Shown piece by piece: positions 25,536-34,334 of a DNA stretch of 64,000 nucleotides. The position numbers and the translations under genes are program-made. The stretch is taken from positions 1 to 64,000 of the forward strand of contig JAKSIJ010000010.1 of the NCBI GenBank assembly GCA_024398875.1, given 5' to 3'. The notes under the pieces were generated by a model. That model had not been told where the DNA came from. It did no database searches and saw only the letters and a list, made by a program, of their open reading frames with translations. Each line of letters begins with the position of its first letter. Position 1 is the stretch's first letter. Source of the DNA: Fibrobacter sp. GTDB taxonomy: Bacteria > Fibrobacterota > Fibrobacteria > Fibrobacterales > Fibrobacteraceae.

Positions 25536-25557
25536 CTGAAGTCTTTTAGACTGAGGA

Positions 25558-26679
25558 TTAGTCTTCCGTCAGGTGCGTGGGCATCAGGAGGAAGCTGAAT
25601 CCCAGGTCGTCGCCAACAGGTTCGATGATGCAGGCGCCAATGGGGTTGTTCATCTTCATCACAGTTTCTTCGCTCTTGCACATGCTGAAGATTTCAGTAA
25701 TGTAGCGGCCGTCGAAACCGATGCTGAAACTGCCTTCGCCATTGTGGGTCACAGCAATTGCTTCAGAAGAAGCGCCGCCCACATCCGGGTCGCTAGCGCT
25801 CATTTCCATCACGCTGCCGTCAATCTGCAGGCGAACCTTGTGTGTGCGGGCGTTTGCCATGGCAATCACACTGCGCATCTTGTTCAGGAACTCCGTGGTG
25901 TTCAGTTGGACGGTGCGTTCAAAGTTCTGCGGAATCACAGCACGGTAGTTGGGATACGGTCCTTCGTACAGCTTGGAAATCACCTGGATGGAACCGGTGT
26001 TGAAGAGGATGTGAGTGGCAGAGGTACGCACTTCGATAGTGGCATCGCTCTTCGCCATATGGAGAATCTGTTCCAGAGCCTTGCGGGGGATAATCACGCC
26101 GGCGTTCAGATTGGCGCCATCCTGTTCAATGGAAGCGCGGCCCAGACGGTGACCGTCGGTAGCAATCATGGAAACATGGCCATCCTTGGCTTCCAGGAAA
26201 ATACCGTTGAGGCTCAAACGGGTGGAGTCGGTAGAAGTTGCAAACTTGGTCTTTTCCACCAAGAAATCCAGTTCGCTGGCAGCGAAGCTCAGAGTTTCGC
26301 CATCATCCACAGCGGGGAATGGAGGGAAGTCACTGGCATCGAAACCAGTAATGCTTGCCTGGCCCTTGTCGCTCCACTTGAACTTTGCCAAGTAGTCTTG
26401 CACATCCACGCTAACAGTGGTGATGCTCGGGTCCACGAGGCTCTTCACCAGTTCCAAAAGCTTGCGAGCGTTAATCACGACGGCGCCGTCGCGTTCGCCA
26501 TTCACTTCAACCTTGACCCTGACACCCAGGTCCAGGTCGGTAGCGCTGATTTCCAAGAAGTTGCCTTCGAGGCGCAGAGAGAAGTTGTTCAGGATTTGGA
26601 TTGTGGACTTGTTAGGCACGGCATTGATAGCTGCCTGCAGAGCATCCTGAAATACGGTTTTCTGGATTTGAAACTTCAT
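25558..26679 (-). CDS. dnaN: DNA polymerase III sliding clamp, beta subunit
   Basis: 373 residues, the usual length for a three-domain beta clamp. MKFQIQKTVFQDALQAAINA starts the first domain; GVIIPRKALEQILHMAK marks the second; the C-terminus ends with MPTHLTED, in place of the usual MPMRL end. The clamp rings DNA and tethers the polymerase. It is second in a two-gene unit, four bases after a small membrane-protein gene, and is followed by a terminator. dnaA is not visible next to it. Confidence 0.95.
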   Translation of the reverse strand: MKFQIQKTVFQDALQAAINAVPNKSTIQILNNFSLRLEGNFLEISATDLDLGVRVKVEVNGERDGAVVINARKLLELVKSLVDPSITTVSVDVQDYLAKFKWSDKGQASITGFDASDFPPFPAVDDGETLSFAASELDFLVEKTKFATSTDSTRLSLNGIFLEAKDGHVSMIATDGHRLGRASIEQDGANLNAGVIIPRKALEQILHMAKSDATIEVRTSATHILFNTGSIQVISKLYEGPYPNYRAVIPQNFERTVQLNTTEFLNKMRSVIAMANARTHKVRLQIDGSVMEMSASDPDVGGASSEAIAVTHNGEGSFSIGFDGRYITEIFSMCKSEETVMKMNNPIGACIIEPVGDDLGFSFLLMPTHLTED

Positions 26680-26682
26680 GGA

Positions 26683-26835
26683 TTATGCACCTCTCTGAAT
26701 TAAAGTAGTTCCTACGAAGAAAACAACGGCAATGATGGCAAGTGCGATAATCACGCGCTTGTCCATGGCATTGGTCTTTTTCGGCACAAAATTCTTAGCA
26801 TTCTGTTTTGCACGTCTGCGTTCGCTACGGCTCAT
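26683..26835 (-). CDS. Small single-pass membrane protein upstream of dnaN
   Basis: 50 residues from ATG 26833-26835 with GGGAG seven bases upstream; the longer frame to 27036 is the antisense of the next gene. The basic N-terminus (MSRSERRRAKQNAKNF) is followed by one membrane helix (VIIALAIIAVVFFVGTTLI) and a short tail. It ends three bases before dnaN. Function unknown. Confidence 0.7.
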   Translation of the reverse strand: MSRSERRRAKQNAKNFVPKKTNAMDKRVIIALAIIAVVFFVGTTLIQRGA

Positions 26836-26896
26836 AGGAAATCTCCCTTGTTTTGTGGTAAAACTACTATTTTTGTAAGCAAACGAGGAAAACATC

Positions 26897-27247
26897 ATGG
26901 ATAAATCAGTGCTAAATAAGCTCAAATCCAAGGCCTTTGGTTTTGCAAATGCCGCCCAGTCGAAGGCTTCCAGTTTGGCAGACACCGCCCGCACCCGGGT
27001 GGAGCTCACCATGGAAGAGCAGAAGCTCAAATCCAAGTACCAGTCTCTGGGCCAAAAACTCTACGGCGCCATCCAGGGAAACCTTCTGGACACCATGAAG
27101 GAAGACCCCAGCGTGGTGGAAATCATCGGTGGCATCGAGGAAACCCAGAAGAAGATTAAGGATTTGGAAGCTCGCTTGAAGGGCGCTCCGGACGCTGCTT
27201 CCGAGGAATCTACTGCAGAGTCCTCTGGCGAAGAACCTCAAGGGTAA
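26897..27247 (+). CDS. Hypothetical helical protein
   Basis: 116 residues, with GAGG before the ATG. It is almost entirely alpha-helical and charged: a basic N-terminal helix (KSVLNKLKSKAFGFANAAQ), a coiled coil (ETQKKIKDLEARLKG) and a disordered Ser/Glu tail. There is no signal or membrane segment. TAATG at its end overlaps the start of the M23-like gene, so the two are coupled and may act together at the envelope. Confidence 0.7.
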   Translation: MDKSVLNKLKSKAFGFANAAQSKASSLADTARTRVELTMEEQKLKSKYQSLGQKLYGAIQGNLLDTMKEDPSVVEIIGGIEETQKKIKDLEARLKGAPDAASEESTAESSGEEPQG

Positions 27248-28074
27248 TGAAGAAGCTTGAGATACATGTCTTTCCCGGGAAAACATCCGGTGTAAAGAGC
27301 TATAAAATCTCCCTCCGCAGGGCGATTGTTACAGTCGTTTTGATTGCTATTGCAGTAATCGGCTTCATCATCTTTGCGCCAAGCGAAGTAGTGGATCATG
27401 TCTCCGACAAAAACGTCATCTCCGTCTACCGCCAGAACAACATTATCAAAAAACAAATCAAGGAAATCCGCCAGTCGGTGGATGAATCCATCCTTAAGGC
27501 AGAAGAGACCAAACTCCTTCGGGATAGCACTATCAAGATAGGAGGTCTTGGCTTCATGCTGGAGGAGGGTTCTGATCGTGTTGCCTCTGATGCTCCCCGC
27601 AAGAGCCTTACCGAAATTGAGGCTACTTTTCGCGGGCTTCTCGCAAAAATCGAAACGGATTCCGCATTGGCGGCAACCGCGCCCGTCATTCATCCCCTTA
27701 AGAATAACCATGCCATCAAGAACCGCTTCGAGATGATTTACGACCCTTTCACGGAACAGACGCTTCCGCATACGGGCATCGATTATGTGGCCATCACTGG
27801 CGATACGGTCTACGCCACGGGTGCAGGATACGTCAACGATGTGATGCGTCTTCGCGGTTTTGGCCTTTCCATCAAGATAGATCACCGCCAGAAGATTTCC
27901 ACTTTCTATGCTCACTTGGGTGAGGTCCTTGTGCAGCCTGGTTCCAAAGTGCGCCGCGGCCAGCCCATCGCTCTCATTGGCGAAAGCGGTACGGAATCCA
28001 GTGTATCCCTTCACTACGAAATCCGTGTGGATGGCACACCCGTGAATCCTGAAGATTATTTCATAACAAAGTAA
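27247..28074 (+). CDS. M23-family (LytM-like) murein peptidase, membrane-anchored, possibly degenerate
   Basis: 275 residues. Basic N-terminus, one membrane helix (about 26-45), a short coiled coil (VYRQNNIIKKQIKEIRQSV), then the M23 domain (about 150-272). Visible site residues: PHTGIDY gives the first His and Asp zinc ligands, FYAHLGEV the catalytic His, and SLHYEIRVDG the third ligand. In the family the last motif is HxH; here the first His of the pair is Ser, so activity is doubtful. LytM-like proteins with lost sites act as regulators of cell-wall amidases. Coupled to the upstream helical-protein gene by TAATG. Confidence 0.85.
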   Translation: MKKLEIHVFPGKTSGVKSYKISLRRAIVTVVLIAIAVIGFIIFAPSEVVDHVSDKNVISVYRQNNIIKKQIKEIRQSVDESILKAEETKLLRDSTIKIGGLGFMLEEGSDRVASDAPRKSLTEIEATFRGLLAKIETDSALAATAPVIHPLKNNHAIKNRFEMIYDPFTEQTLPHTGIDYVAITGDTVYATGAGYVNDVMRLRGFGLSIKIDHRQKISTFYAHLGEVLVQPGSKVRRGQPIALIGESGTESSVSLHYEIRVDGTPVNPEDYFITK

Positions 28075-28088
28075 TAGGTGAGGGTACT

Positions 28089-29102
28089 ATGCCGAATGCA
28101 CCTTTTGAACAAAATATCATTGCCATGGTCTGGGACTGCGATAAAACACTTATCAGTTCCTACATGCAAGATCCTCTGTTCCGCCACTACAATGTGGATG
28201 CCGGCAAATTTTGGAAAGAAGTCAATGCCCTCAAGCCGCATTACGCCGCTCAGGGCATCAGTGTCAATTCCGATACCTCTTACCTGAACCACATTCTCAC
28301 CTACGTAAAGGCCGGAATTTTCAAAGGCCTTACAAACAAATTATTGTACGAGTTTGGCAAGGAACTGGTTTTCTATCCAGGCCTTCCGAACTTCTTTGGC
28401 GAAATCAAATCCCTCATCGAAAACGACCCCCGCTATAAAGCTTACGACATCCATGTGGAACATTACGTGGTAAGCACTGGTTTTGCAGAAACCATCCGCG
28501 GTAGCGCTATCGCACCATTTGTAGAAGGCATCTTCGGAGCAGAATTCATCGAAACGCCAGCCATGCCCGGCTTCGCTGAAGGTCACGAAGCTCATGTCGA
28601 CGCATTGGAATCCGCGGCGTGTCATCCTGAGCGAAGCGTAAGCGAAGTCGAAGGATCTAGCGAGATATCCCAGGTCGCCATCGCCCTGGACAATACTTCC
28701 AAAACAAGATATCTTTTTGAAATCAACAAGGGCAGTACCAAGTTCCCCGACCGCATCAATGTGAATTCTACTATCGCAAAAGAAGACCGTCGTGTTCCCT
28801 TCGAGAACATGGTCTACATCGCAGATGGTCCATCGGACGTCCCCGCCTTCAGCATAATGAATTCTAACGGTGGCGGGGCTTTCGCCGTGTACCCCAAGGG
28901 AGATGTGGCCGCATTCAATCAAGTGAACACCTTGCAGCACGATGGCCGCGTCCAGACCTTCGGCGAGGCGGATTATACCACAGGTTCCCACTCTTGGCTC
29001 TGGCTTACTCAAAAAGCCCGCGCTATTGCAGACCACATCGTCGAGCTCAAACAGGCCGCCATCAGCGCCAGCGCCAGCACTCCTCCCGGCCATCTCGCAT
29101 AA
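28089..29102 (+). CDS. HAD-superfamily phosphatase-like protein with in-frame repeat insertion
   Basis: 337 residues. HAD motif I is DCDKT (Asp16, Asp18), the following cap is helical, motif II is in VVSTGFAE, and IADGPSDVPAF near residue 250 fits motif IV. Such enzymes remove phosphate from small metabolites; the substrate is unknown. Residues about 178-194 (CHPERSVSEVEGSSEIS) are the translation of a dispersed palindromic repeat, which lies in frame in a loop between motifs. AGG lies upstream of the ATG and the M23-like gene ends 14 bases before it. Confidence 0.78.
   Translation: MPNAPFEQNIIAMVWDCDKTLISSYMQDPLFRHYNVDAGKFWKEVNALKPHYAAQGISVNSDTSYLNHILTYVKAGIFKGLTNKLLYEFGKELVFYPGLPNFFGEIKSLIENDPRYKAYDIHVEHYVVSTGFAETIRGSAIAPFVEGIFGAEFIETPAMPGFAEGHEAHVDALESAACHPERSVSEVEGSSEISQVAIALDNTSKTRYLFEINKGSTKFPDRINVNSTIAKEDRRVPFENMVYIADGPSDVPAFSIMNSNGGGAFAVYPKGDVAAFNQVNTLQHDGRVQTFGEADYTTGSHSWLWLTQKARAIADHIVELKQAAISASASTPPGHLA
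28619..28660 (+). repeat. Dispersed repeat inserted in frame in the HAD gene
   Basis: The stretch begins GTGTCATCCTGAGCGAAGCG and ends GAAGTCGAAGGATCT. TGTCATCCTGAGCGAAG...GAAGGATCT is a common dispersed bacterial repeat, normally intergenic. Here its length keeps the reading frame and adds about 17 residues. Confidence 0.65.
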
Positions 29103-29114
29103 CCACCCGTGTAA

Positions 29115-29147
29115 AAAAAAGCCCCGAGATGAATCTCAGGGCTTTCA
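29115..29147. terminator. Bidirectional terminator between the HAD gene and a convergent lipoprotein gene
   Basis: AAAGCCCCGAGAT-GAA-TCTCAGGGCTTT, a long stem with one bulge, preceded by eight A and followed by a TTTCATT run. Confidence 0.82.
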
Positions 29148-29181
29148 TTACAAATGCAGTTTTGCAGTCACTATCGACGGC

Positions 29182-29952
29182 TTATATTTTTTTGAACGAA
29201 TTGCAAATCTTCTTGCTGTTTTCGCTAAACCGTTTGAAGAGTTCCTTTGCAGAATCCTCATCCTTACTTTCCACCTTGGATTCCGTAATCATGAATTCCA
29301 CGGTGCAGGTGATTGCATCGGAGTCCTTGGCGGCCTTTTTCTTTTCTTCACAGAGAGTCTTCTCGAAATCCCGGAAGATGGGTTCCACCAGGTGGATAGT
29401 GATTGTCGTTCCGTCAAGCGTGTACTCCGTGGAGGCTTCCTTTTCATTATTGGTGAAGGTGTGCTTGTAGTGCGTGTCTTCATTTTCGTCGATTTCGCAG
29501 TAGACGTTTTCCATCATCTTCTGGTAGTTTTCCAGAACTTCGCGGGTCTTGCCGTTCACTGCATCGCATTCGCTCTTGATGACATTCTTGCGATTACGGA
29601 AGTCTTCCTTGCTGAAGTCCGAGATGTCACCATCAAGAGCTTGCGTGATGCTCTCATGTGCTTCATAGCCACCGCCGATGGTGTTTGTCTGGAAGATTCC
29701 GCAAGTATCTTTGACGCAGGTACCTCTTGTGGTAGCTTCTTCCTTGGTTTCTTCAGCCTTGTTGTCGATGGTAATCTTCATGGTGAAGGAAAGGCCTGCA
29801 TCCGCTTCTTTGAATTCGCACTTCACAGGGTCCGTAGGGCTTGTGACAAAGCCTTCCTTGGAATTGCTGTCGCTGGAAGAATCGTCGCCACAGGCCACAA
29901 AACTGCATGCCGCAACGAGACTGATGGTGAGACCTAAAAATTTCTTGTACAT
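29182..29952 (-). CDS. Lipoprotein of unknown function
   Basis: 256 residues from ATG 29950-29952 with AAGGAG seven bases upstream; a longer frame to 29982 lacks a site. Signal peptide with lipobox FVAC (Cys21), then a Ser/Asp linker DDSSSDSNSKEG. The mature part is very charged, with seven cysteines (for example CVKDTCGIFQ) and a strand-helix pattern. No family recognised. It stands between two terminators, so it is monocistronic. Confidence 0.7.
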   Translation of the reverse strand: MYKKFLGLTISLVAACSFVACGDDSSSDSNSKEGFVTSPTDPVKCEFKEADAGLSFTMKITIDNKAEETKEEATTRGTCVKDTCGIFQTNTIGGGYEAHESITQALDGDISDFSKEDFRNRKNVIKSECDAVNGKTREVLENYQKMMENVYCEIDENEDTHYKHTFTNNEKEASTEYTLDGTTITIHLVEPIFRDFEKTLCEEKKKAAKDSDAITCTVEFMITESKVESKDEDSAKELFKRFSENSKKICNSFKKI

Positions 29953-29988
29953 AAGTTCTCCTTTTTCAAAAGTTGGGTGCAAATATAA

Positions 29989-30019
29989 AAAAGTCCCGAG
30001 ATTTGAACTTCGGGACTTC
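29989..30019 (-). terminator. Terminator of the GH45 gene pair
   Basis: AAGTCCCGA and TCGGGACTT arms around a short loop, 20 bases beyond the stop at 30040 read on the minus strand, then a T-rich run (TTTTTTATATTTG). Confidence 0.8.
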
Positions 30020-30039
30020 TGAAATTTTAGAACGGCAGA

Positions 30040-32829
30040 TTAGTATTTATCCTTTAAGGCTTGAGGGCATTCTACTTCCACAAATTCCATTTCTGGATTA
30101 TTTGCGGCATCCATCCAGTTTGCAAGGAATAGGCAGCCATTTCTTAAGCTCTCGTTGGTATATTCCGAGTTGCACATTCTGATTAAGCAGTCTTTATCAT
30201 TATAACCACAAGAGGCAAGGAATCCTCCGTACTGTTCACCGGCGCAGGAGATTCCCATTTTGTCACAAGCATTATATATGCCAGGTCCACCACCTGGAAT
30301 CATCAAGTCAAACTGATTGTTGGCTACATCGTAGCCAATATTGCTGGACATAATAATCAAGTGCTTGCCTTTAATGGCTCTGTGATGGTCATTGGTTGGC
30401 GTATTTGTTGCAGACGCTCCTTCTCCTGTGAAGGTTAGCATGTAGCATTTGCCGCAGTCGTTGCCGCCACCAGGGGAAGCTGCGAAGGCGTATGCAATGG
30501 TATCATTCACAATTTGGGGAGTTTGATCAAAGCAAGTCCCGGCCACACCGCCATCATCGCAAATAGAAGCTGCTCCTGCATCTGCTCTAGTTATGCCATC
30601 TTTCAAACAAGTTCTTGCAGGTGGGTTGCTATTGCCACTCCAGGCACAGTGAGGCTTGCAACTATCCCAATAGCGTGTGGCGTAGCCGTGCTTTACATTG
30701 GAATTAATAATTTTAGGCAGCAGTGAACCTCCACCTTGCTGGCTATTAGAAGAAGCCGTACTAGAGCTGGACACAGAACTACTGGATTGCTGCTGGCTGT
30801 TGCTGGATTGTTGAATTGGTCCGCTGGCATTTTTTACCGCCTCACAATCGCGGCTGGCTCCGTCCCACCAGCATTCAATGGAGCAATCATTTGTATAAGC
30901 ATATTTCTCGCCATTGGGGCCTACAAGTTCAGAATAATAACCAACATATTCGTCGTGAAGTTTGTCATAGCATTTGTTGACCTGACTACTGGAAGATTTG
31001 ACGCTGGAACTAGAAGACGTTACAGAACTGCTGGATGGCGCTTGAATGGTGAATTCAATAGTGAATTGCTGGCTGCCCCAAGTAAGCGTTTCCTTCTGAT
31101 TTCTTGCTTGCGGAATCTTATCTCCAGGAGTGGAACCAGAAACAGTGTACGTTTTTGCGTTTAAGTCAAATGCAAAACTCAGATAATCAATGGTGTTGGT
31201 TCGGTTCGGTTGTTCATACACATTTTTGAATACAATGGGAGTGATGGAAGCGCCTTGCATAACCGTTTGCTTCAATTCTCCCTTGTCGAGGGTTACATCT
31301 GGCTTCACGCTAGAACTAGATTGTTGTGCCACAGAACTGCTAGAAGATTTCGCGCTTGAGCTAGAAGATGTCACAGAGCTGCTAGACGGTTTCTGCTGTT
31401 CGCTGCTGCTAGAAACAGAACTGCTGGATTCCACAACGGGCTTTTCACTGGAGCTAGATTGCTGCCCGCTTGTACCATTCTTCACGTCTTCGCAGTTTTT
31501 GCCGGCGGGGTCATGGTAGCAGCTGAAGGAGCAATCGTTCTTGTAGGCATACTTTTCGCCATTAGCGCCTGCAATCTCTACATAGTAGTTCACAAACTTG
31601 TCAGTGGCTTTGTCATAGCAAGTACCTTCAGGTTGAGTAGATGCACTGCTAGACGGTTTCTGCTGTTCGCTACTGCTAGAAACAGAGCTGCTGGATTCCA
31701 CAACAGTCTGTGATTCGCTGGAACTGGAGAGAACATCGGAGTTGCTGGACAATTGTTCCTCGCTGCTGCTAGAAACAGAATTGCTGGATTCTGCATCATC
31801 AGTGATAATCAAGATGATGGTGAATTTCTGCCCATTGATGGTGAGAGTTTCCGTTTTATTGTTTTCTTCCAAGGGGTAGTCAGGAATTTTGCCAGAAATG
31901 GTATATGTTTTGGCATTGCCGTCAAATTGGAATTGCAGATAATGCATGCCCCAGGTACGCCCGTTATTCTGTCCCGGGTCCGCCTCTACATTGCTAAATA
32001 CAATGGGGGTGATTTCCTTACCCTTAGCAACGGTTTGCGTCAGCGGCCCTTCGTAAGTTACAGCAGTTTGTTCGCTATCGGAGGAGGTTGTACTTTCGTT
32101 TTGGCTGCTGGAAGACGTTTCGGCAACAGGCTTTTTCAGTTGGTCGTCGGCAAGTTCCTGTTTGTTGACATTCTCAACGAGCACGCCCCCCTGATTGTCA
32201 AAAATGGCTTTCTTTTCTGGGTCGTATGTTCCCACCACAATATCTTCATCCATTTTGACGACGTTGTCTTCGGTGATATAAAGCTTAGTTCCGCCAATGT
32301 CCAGAACTTTTACTGCTTCGTACCCTTCCTCGATGTCTGTTTTGGGGGGTGGAATTATAAATCCATCGTCTCCAGAAGATATTCCTTCAGTCCCATTACT
32401 GGAAGAAGAGGTCGCCGTTTCTGTGGAGCTTGTAGGATTTTCGGAACTTTCTGAAGACTTCGGATGGTCTACCTTAACCTCATCATCGGGAAGAGTGCTT
32501 TTTTCAACATCTTCTGCAATGGTATTTCCTTCGTTATCAATGATGACCTGTTTTTCAGGATCATATGTTCCGATTACGGTTCCATCTTCTTTTCGCACTA
32601 CATTGTCACTTGTAATGTAGAGATTTACATCTCCGTTAACGAAAACTTTTGCATCTTCGTATGAAGGTGTTGCGGCATCCGAAGAGGCTGCTTCATCGGC
32701 ACTGCTTTCCCCAATAGCGAGTACGTCATTCTCAATCCTATTAATTTTATCATCACCACAAGACGCTAGGAATGCGATTGCCGTGACGATAAGGGATGCC
32801 AGGGTTATTTTTTTTGCATCTAAATGCAT
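30040..32829 (-). CDS. Multidomain GH45 endoglucanase lipoprotein
   Basis: 929 residues. Signal peptide with lipobox LASC (Cys24). Two copies of an approximately 60-residue module (about 56-118 and 169-232; core YITSDNVV...GTYDPEK), Ser-rich linkers, two beta-rich modules with core ITPIVF...AKTYTISG, two four-cysteine modules (spacing C-x28-C-x3-C-x8-C), more Ser linkers, then the C-terminal GH45 domain (about 715-929). The GH45 active site is ATRYWDSCKPHC, with the catalytic base Asp in RYWD; the acid is Asp in NNQFDLMIPGGG and a third conserved Asp lies seven residues before it. It would hydrolyse beta-1,4-glucan by inversion on the cell surface. It follows the second GH45 gene by 26 bases and has the same C-terminal layout. 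Confidence 0.87.
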   Translation of the reverse strand: MHLDAKKITLASLIVTAIAFLASCGDDKINRIENDVLAIGESSADEAASSDAATPSYEDAKVFVNGDVNLYITSDNVVRKEDGTVIGTYDPEKQVIIDNEGNTIAEDVEKSTLPDDEVKVDHPKSSESSENPTSSTETATSSSSNGTEGISSGDDGFIIPPPKTDIEEGYEAVKVLDIGGTKLYITEDNVVKMDEDIVVGTYDPEKKAIFDNQGGVLVENVNKQELADDQLKKPVAETSSSSQNESTTSSDSEQTAVTYEGPLTQTVAKGKEITPIVFSNVEADPGQNNGRTWGMHYLQFQFDGNAKTYTISGKIPDYPLEENNKTETLTINGQKFTIILIITDDAESSNSVSSSSEEQLSSNSDVLSSSSESQTVVESSSSVSSSSEQQKPSSSASTQPEGTCYDKATDKFVNYYVEIAGANGEKYAYKNDCSFSCYHDPAGKNCEDVKNGTSGQQSSSSEKPVVESSSSVSSSSEQQKPSSSSVTSSSSSAKSSSSSVAQQSSSSVKPDVTLDKGELKQTVMQGASITPIVFKNVYEQPNRTNTIDYLSFAFDLNAKTYTVSGSTPGDKIPQARNQKETLTWGSQQFTIEFTIQAPSSSSVTSSSSSVKSSSSQVNKCYDKLHDEYVGYYSELVGPNGEKYAYTNDCSIECWWDGASRDCEAVKNASGPIQQSSNSQQQSSSSVSSSSTASSNSQQGGGSLLPKIINSNVKHGYATRYWDSCKPHCAWSGNSNPPARTCLKDGITRADAGAASICDDGGVAGTCFDQTPQIVNDTIAYAFAASPGGGNDCGKCYMLTFTGEGASATNTPTNDHHRAIKGKHLIIMSSNIGYDVANNQFDLMIPGGGPGIYNACDKMGISCAGEQYGGFLASCGYNDKDCLIRMCNSEYTNESLRNGCLFLANWMDAANNPEMEFVEVECPQALKDKY

Positions 32830-32855
32830 AAGATTCTCCTAGTAAAGATGCGCAG

Positions 32856-34334
32856 TTAATACTTATCGCTAAGAACGGCTGGACACTCTACTTCCTCATA
32901 ATTGTGTTTGGGGTTACCTGCAGCATTCATCCAGGTAGCTAGGAACAAGCATCCTTGAATGGCTTCGGAATCGCCGCCAAATGCATTTTTACATTTATTT
33001 TCAAGGCAAGTTTTGCGTTTTGAAGCAAAGTCTCCATCCCAGCCAGATTCACTTTCGCAATTTGAGAGTAGTCCGCCATATTGCTCTCCTTGCCCACTCC
33101 AGCCATATTTTGATGTGGCATTAAATGCACCCGGTCCGCCGCCAGGAATCATGATATCGAATTGTCCTTGTTGCACATCGTGTCCCACGTTGGTTACCAT
33201 GATGATGAGCTTCTTACCTTTAAGAGCTTGGTGGTTAGCAGTTGTTTCCCAGTTTCCTTCGCCAGTGAATGTCAACTGGAAGCATTTTCCGCATTGCCCG
33301 CCATTGGAGGCTGGTACCGCAGCAAAGGCAAACGCCATCTCAGAACAGCCATTGACGGTAAATGGAATTTGGCTTGTGCAGGCCATCATATTTCCTCCGC
33401 CATCACAAACGCTGCCGGCATCCCAGTTGGAACTTGTTTGTTTGCCTTTGCTTTCGCTAGTGCATTGACGTGCCAGTTTACCACCAGCATTTCCTGTCCA
33501 GGAACAACTAGGTTTGCATCCATCCCAATATCGTGTTGCCCAACCGCTACCGCCGCCACCTTTAGTCACAATCTTCGGACAACCGGTAGTTGTTCCTCCA
33601 TTACTGCTGCTAGAATACGTGGGCTGCCATGGTTGTTGGCTGCTAGAAGATTTTGGCTGAGGTTCTGGTTGATTATTACCATTTTTCACGTCGGCACAGT
33701 CTTTACCTGCAGGGTCATAGTAGCATTGAAACTCACATTTCTCGTTATAAGCGTATTGTTCCTCGTTTCCGCCTTTAAGATTCTCGTAATATGGGACATT
33801 TTTATTGGAAGCCTTGTCATAGCACTTGCCTTCTTCGGCAGGGGGTTGAACAGGCTGGCTGGCAGAAGATGTTGGTTGAACAGGCTGGCTGGCAGAAGAT
33901 GTTGGTTGAACGGGCTGGCTATTACTGGAAGTAACAGGTTGTATTGGTTGCCCATTAGAAGATGTGGGCTGGTTGCCGCTAGAATACCCTGGTTGCACGG
34001 GTTGTTCGCTAGTGGAGGAACCGCTCTCGCTATTTATTTCGATTGGTGTGTCGGGTAAGTCGTCTTTATTAATTTCTCCGATGATGACTTCACCTTGCGT
34101 ATTTTTGATTTCTAGTGTCGTAGGGTCGTATGTCCCGATGATATTGCCATTAATGTCTATGACTTCATTGTTGTCGCGGATATAAATGATGTTACCTCCA
34201 CCCATGTCCAGGGATTTCACTGTTTCATAGGCTTCGGGGTTGTCATTAACGTTAATCATTGGGGTGTCGGAACAGTTCCAGGCAACCACCAGGGCGCCTG
34301 CTAAAACCAAACTCCTAAAAAGGGGGAATTTCAT
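32856..34334 (-). CDS. GH45 endoglucanase lipoprotein
   Basis: 492 residues, first gene of the pair. Signal peptide with lipobox VAWNC (Cys21). One copy of the YIRDNNEV...GTYDPTT module (about 36-98), a Pro/Ser/Gln linker with the repeat SASQPVQPTS, one four-cysteine module (C-x28-C-x3-C-x8-C), another Ser/Pro linker, then the GH45 domain (about 275-492). GH45 signature WATRYWDGCKPSCSW, acid Asp in GQFDIMIPGGGPG, and the family's cysteine-rich end (CKNAFGGDSEAIQGCLFLA). It is shorter than its neighbour but has the same plan, so the pair arose by duplication with module gain or loss. Bacterial GH45 enzymes are uncommon. Confidence 0.88.
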   Translation of the reverse strand: MKFPLFRSLVLAGALVVAWNCSDTPMINVNDNPEAYETVKSLDMGGGNIIYIRDNNEVIDINGNIIGTYDPTTLEIKNTQGEVIIGEINKDDLPDTPIEINSESGSSTSEQPVQPGYSSGNQPTSSNGQPIQPVTSSNSQPVQPTSSASQPVQPTSSASQPVQPPAEEGKCYDKASNKNVPYYENLKGGNEEQYAYNEKCEFQCYYDPAGKDCADVKNGNNQPEPQPKSSSSQQPWQPTYSSSSNGGTTTGCPKIVTKGGGGSGWATRYWDGCKPSCSWTGNAGGKLARQCTSESKGKQTSSNWDAGSVCDGGGNMMACTSQIPFTVNGCSEMAFAFAAVPASNGGQCGKCFQLTFTGEGNWETTANHQALKGKKLIIMVTNVGHDVQQGQFDIMIPGGGPGAFNATSKYGWSGQGEQYGGLLSNCESESGWDGDFASKRKTCLENKCKNAFGGDSEAIQGCLFLATWMNAAGNPKHNYEEVECPAVLSDKY

